NCBI GenBank assembly: GCA_037444705.1
Contig: JBBILY010000166.1
Span: 1 to 6,246, forward strand
From: DATCYX01 sp037444705
GTDB lineage: Bacteria; Chloroflexota; Anaerolineae; Anaerolineales; UBA4823
Direction: 5' to 3'
Length of the DNA: 6,246 bases
The translations under genes were made by a program, and so were the position numbers. Below are positions 6,067 through 6,246 of the stretch, piece after piece. Each line of letters opens with the position of its first letter. The first letter of the stretch is position 1. The notes below the pieces were generated by a model, which saw only the letters and a list, made by a program, of their open reading frames with translations, searched no databases and had not been told where the DNA came from.

Positions 6067-6246
6067 GTGGACATCTTGCCTCCCGCTTTCCTTCAACGCA
6101 TGCAGAAACTCCTTGGCGCTGAGTTCAGTGCGTTCTTGGAGAGCTATCAACGCGCGCCCGATCTGGGTATCAGGGTCAATTCATTAAAGATATCGCCCCA
6201 GGAATTCAAGAAAATATCCCCTTTTCCTTTATCGCCCGTGCCTTGG
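6067..6246 (+). CDS. NOL1/NOP2/Sun-family RNA (cytosine-5) methyltransferase, N-terminal fragment
   Basis: An open frame runs to the right edge of the window without a stop. Its residues include ILPPAFLQRMQKLLGAEF near the start, then FLESY, a G-I-RVNSLKIS stretch and a final ISPFPLSPVPW. This is the characteristic N-terminal segment (short helix, then R-x-N-x-LK-x-S and an SPF-L-PVPW element) of bacterial RsmF/RsmB-like rRNA m5C methyltransferases. The SAM-binding domain and catalytic cysteines would lie beyond the window. The start is uncertain. GTG at 6067 fits homologue length best, 32 bases after the aminotransferase stop. TTG at 6031 overlaps that stop by two bases and is in the same frame, and ATG at 6100 would remove a conserved-looking segment. 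No start has a clear ribosome site. It is probably co-transcribed with the aminotransferase gene, since no terminator separates them. Confidence 0.78.
   Translation, partial: MDILPPAFLQRMQKLLGAEFSAFLESYQRAPDLGIRVNSLKISPQEFKKISPFPLSPVPW

Noticed and set aside
5911..6150. 79-residue minus-strand frame across the aminotransferase end and the gap
   Set aside because: It is antisense to conserved coding on both sides (the aminotransferase C-terminus and the methyltransferase N-terminus) and shows no family features.

Overview
The window looks like part of a bacterial chromosome, most likely a metagenome-assembled or draft contig, because it contains a run of 10 N. Base composition is moderate and there are no mobile elements, CRISPR arrays or RNA genes. 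The mix of a YqeB-type selenium/molybdenum hydroxylase accessory protein, a three-subunit-type molybdenum hydroxylase large subunit, a GGADANE-type class III aminotransferase and a small four-helix membrane protein ending in GMPW..PLLPG suggests a Chloroflexota (Anaerolineae-like) anaerobe. That assignment is inference from recalled sequence style, not from a marker gene.

Layout: bases 12-4554 form a leftward run of four genes. In transcription order these are an uncharacterised four-helix membrane protein (4554-4096), a 10-helix EamA/DMT-family transporter (4037-3135), a molybdopterin-binding hydroxylase large subunit of the xanthine dehydrogenase family (3053-840) and YqeB (836-12). Only 3 bases separate the hydroxylase stop from the yqeB start. 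A 130-bp divergent intergenic region (4555-4684) carries a convincing leftward promoter (TTGACA-17-TAGGAT with an extended -10) and a weaker rightward one. Rightward genes are a PLP-dependent class III aminotransferase (4685-6034) and, running off the right edge, the N-terminus of a NOL1/NOP2/Sun (RsmB/RsmF) RNA methyltransferase (about 6067 to the end).

How the genes work together: YqeB is known from comparative genomics as a companion of selenium-dependent molybdenum hydroxylases, so its tight linkage to the hydroxylase suggests that this enzyme carries the labile selenium-containing Mo cofactor and acts on a purine-like or other N-heterocyclic substrate. The matching FAD and 2Fe-2S subunits are not in this window and must lie to the left or elsewhere. 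The EamA transporter could move a substrate or product of the enzyme, and the membrane protein is of unknown function. An internal promoter just before the hydroxylase gene, flanked by a 7-bp inverted repeat, suggests that the hydroxylase-yqeB pair can be expressed separately from the two membrane-protein genes. The aminotransferase and RNA methyltransferase have no obvious functional tie to the leftward operon.

No wholly new system is evident. The points most worth checking are the hydroxylase-YqeB pair with its mixed substrate-pocket residues, the conserved but uncharacterised membrane protein heading the operon, and the promoter/inverted-repeat arrangement at 3083-3133.
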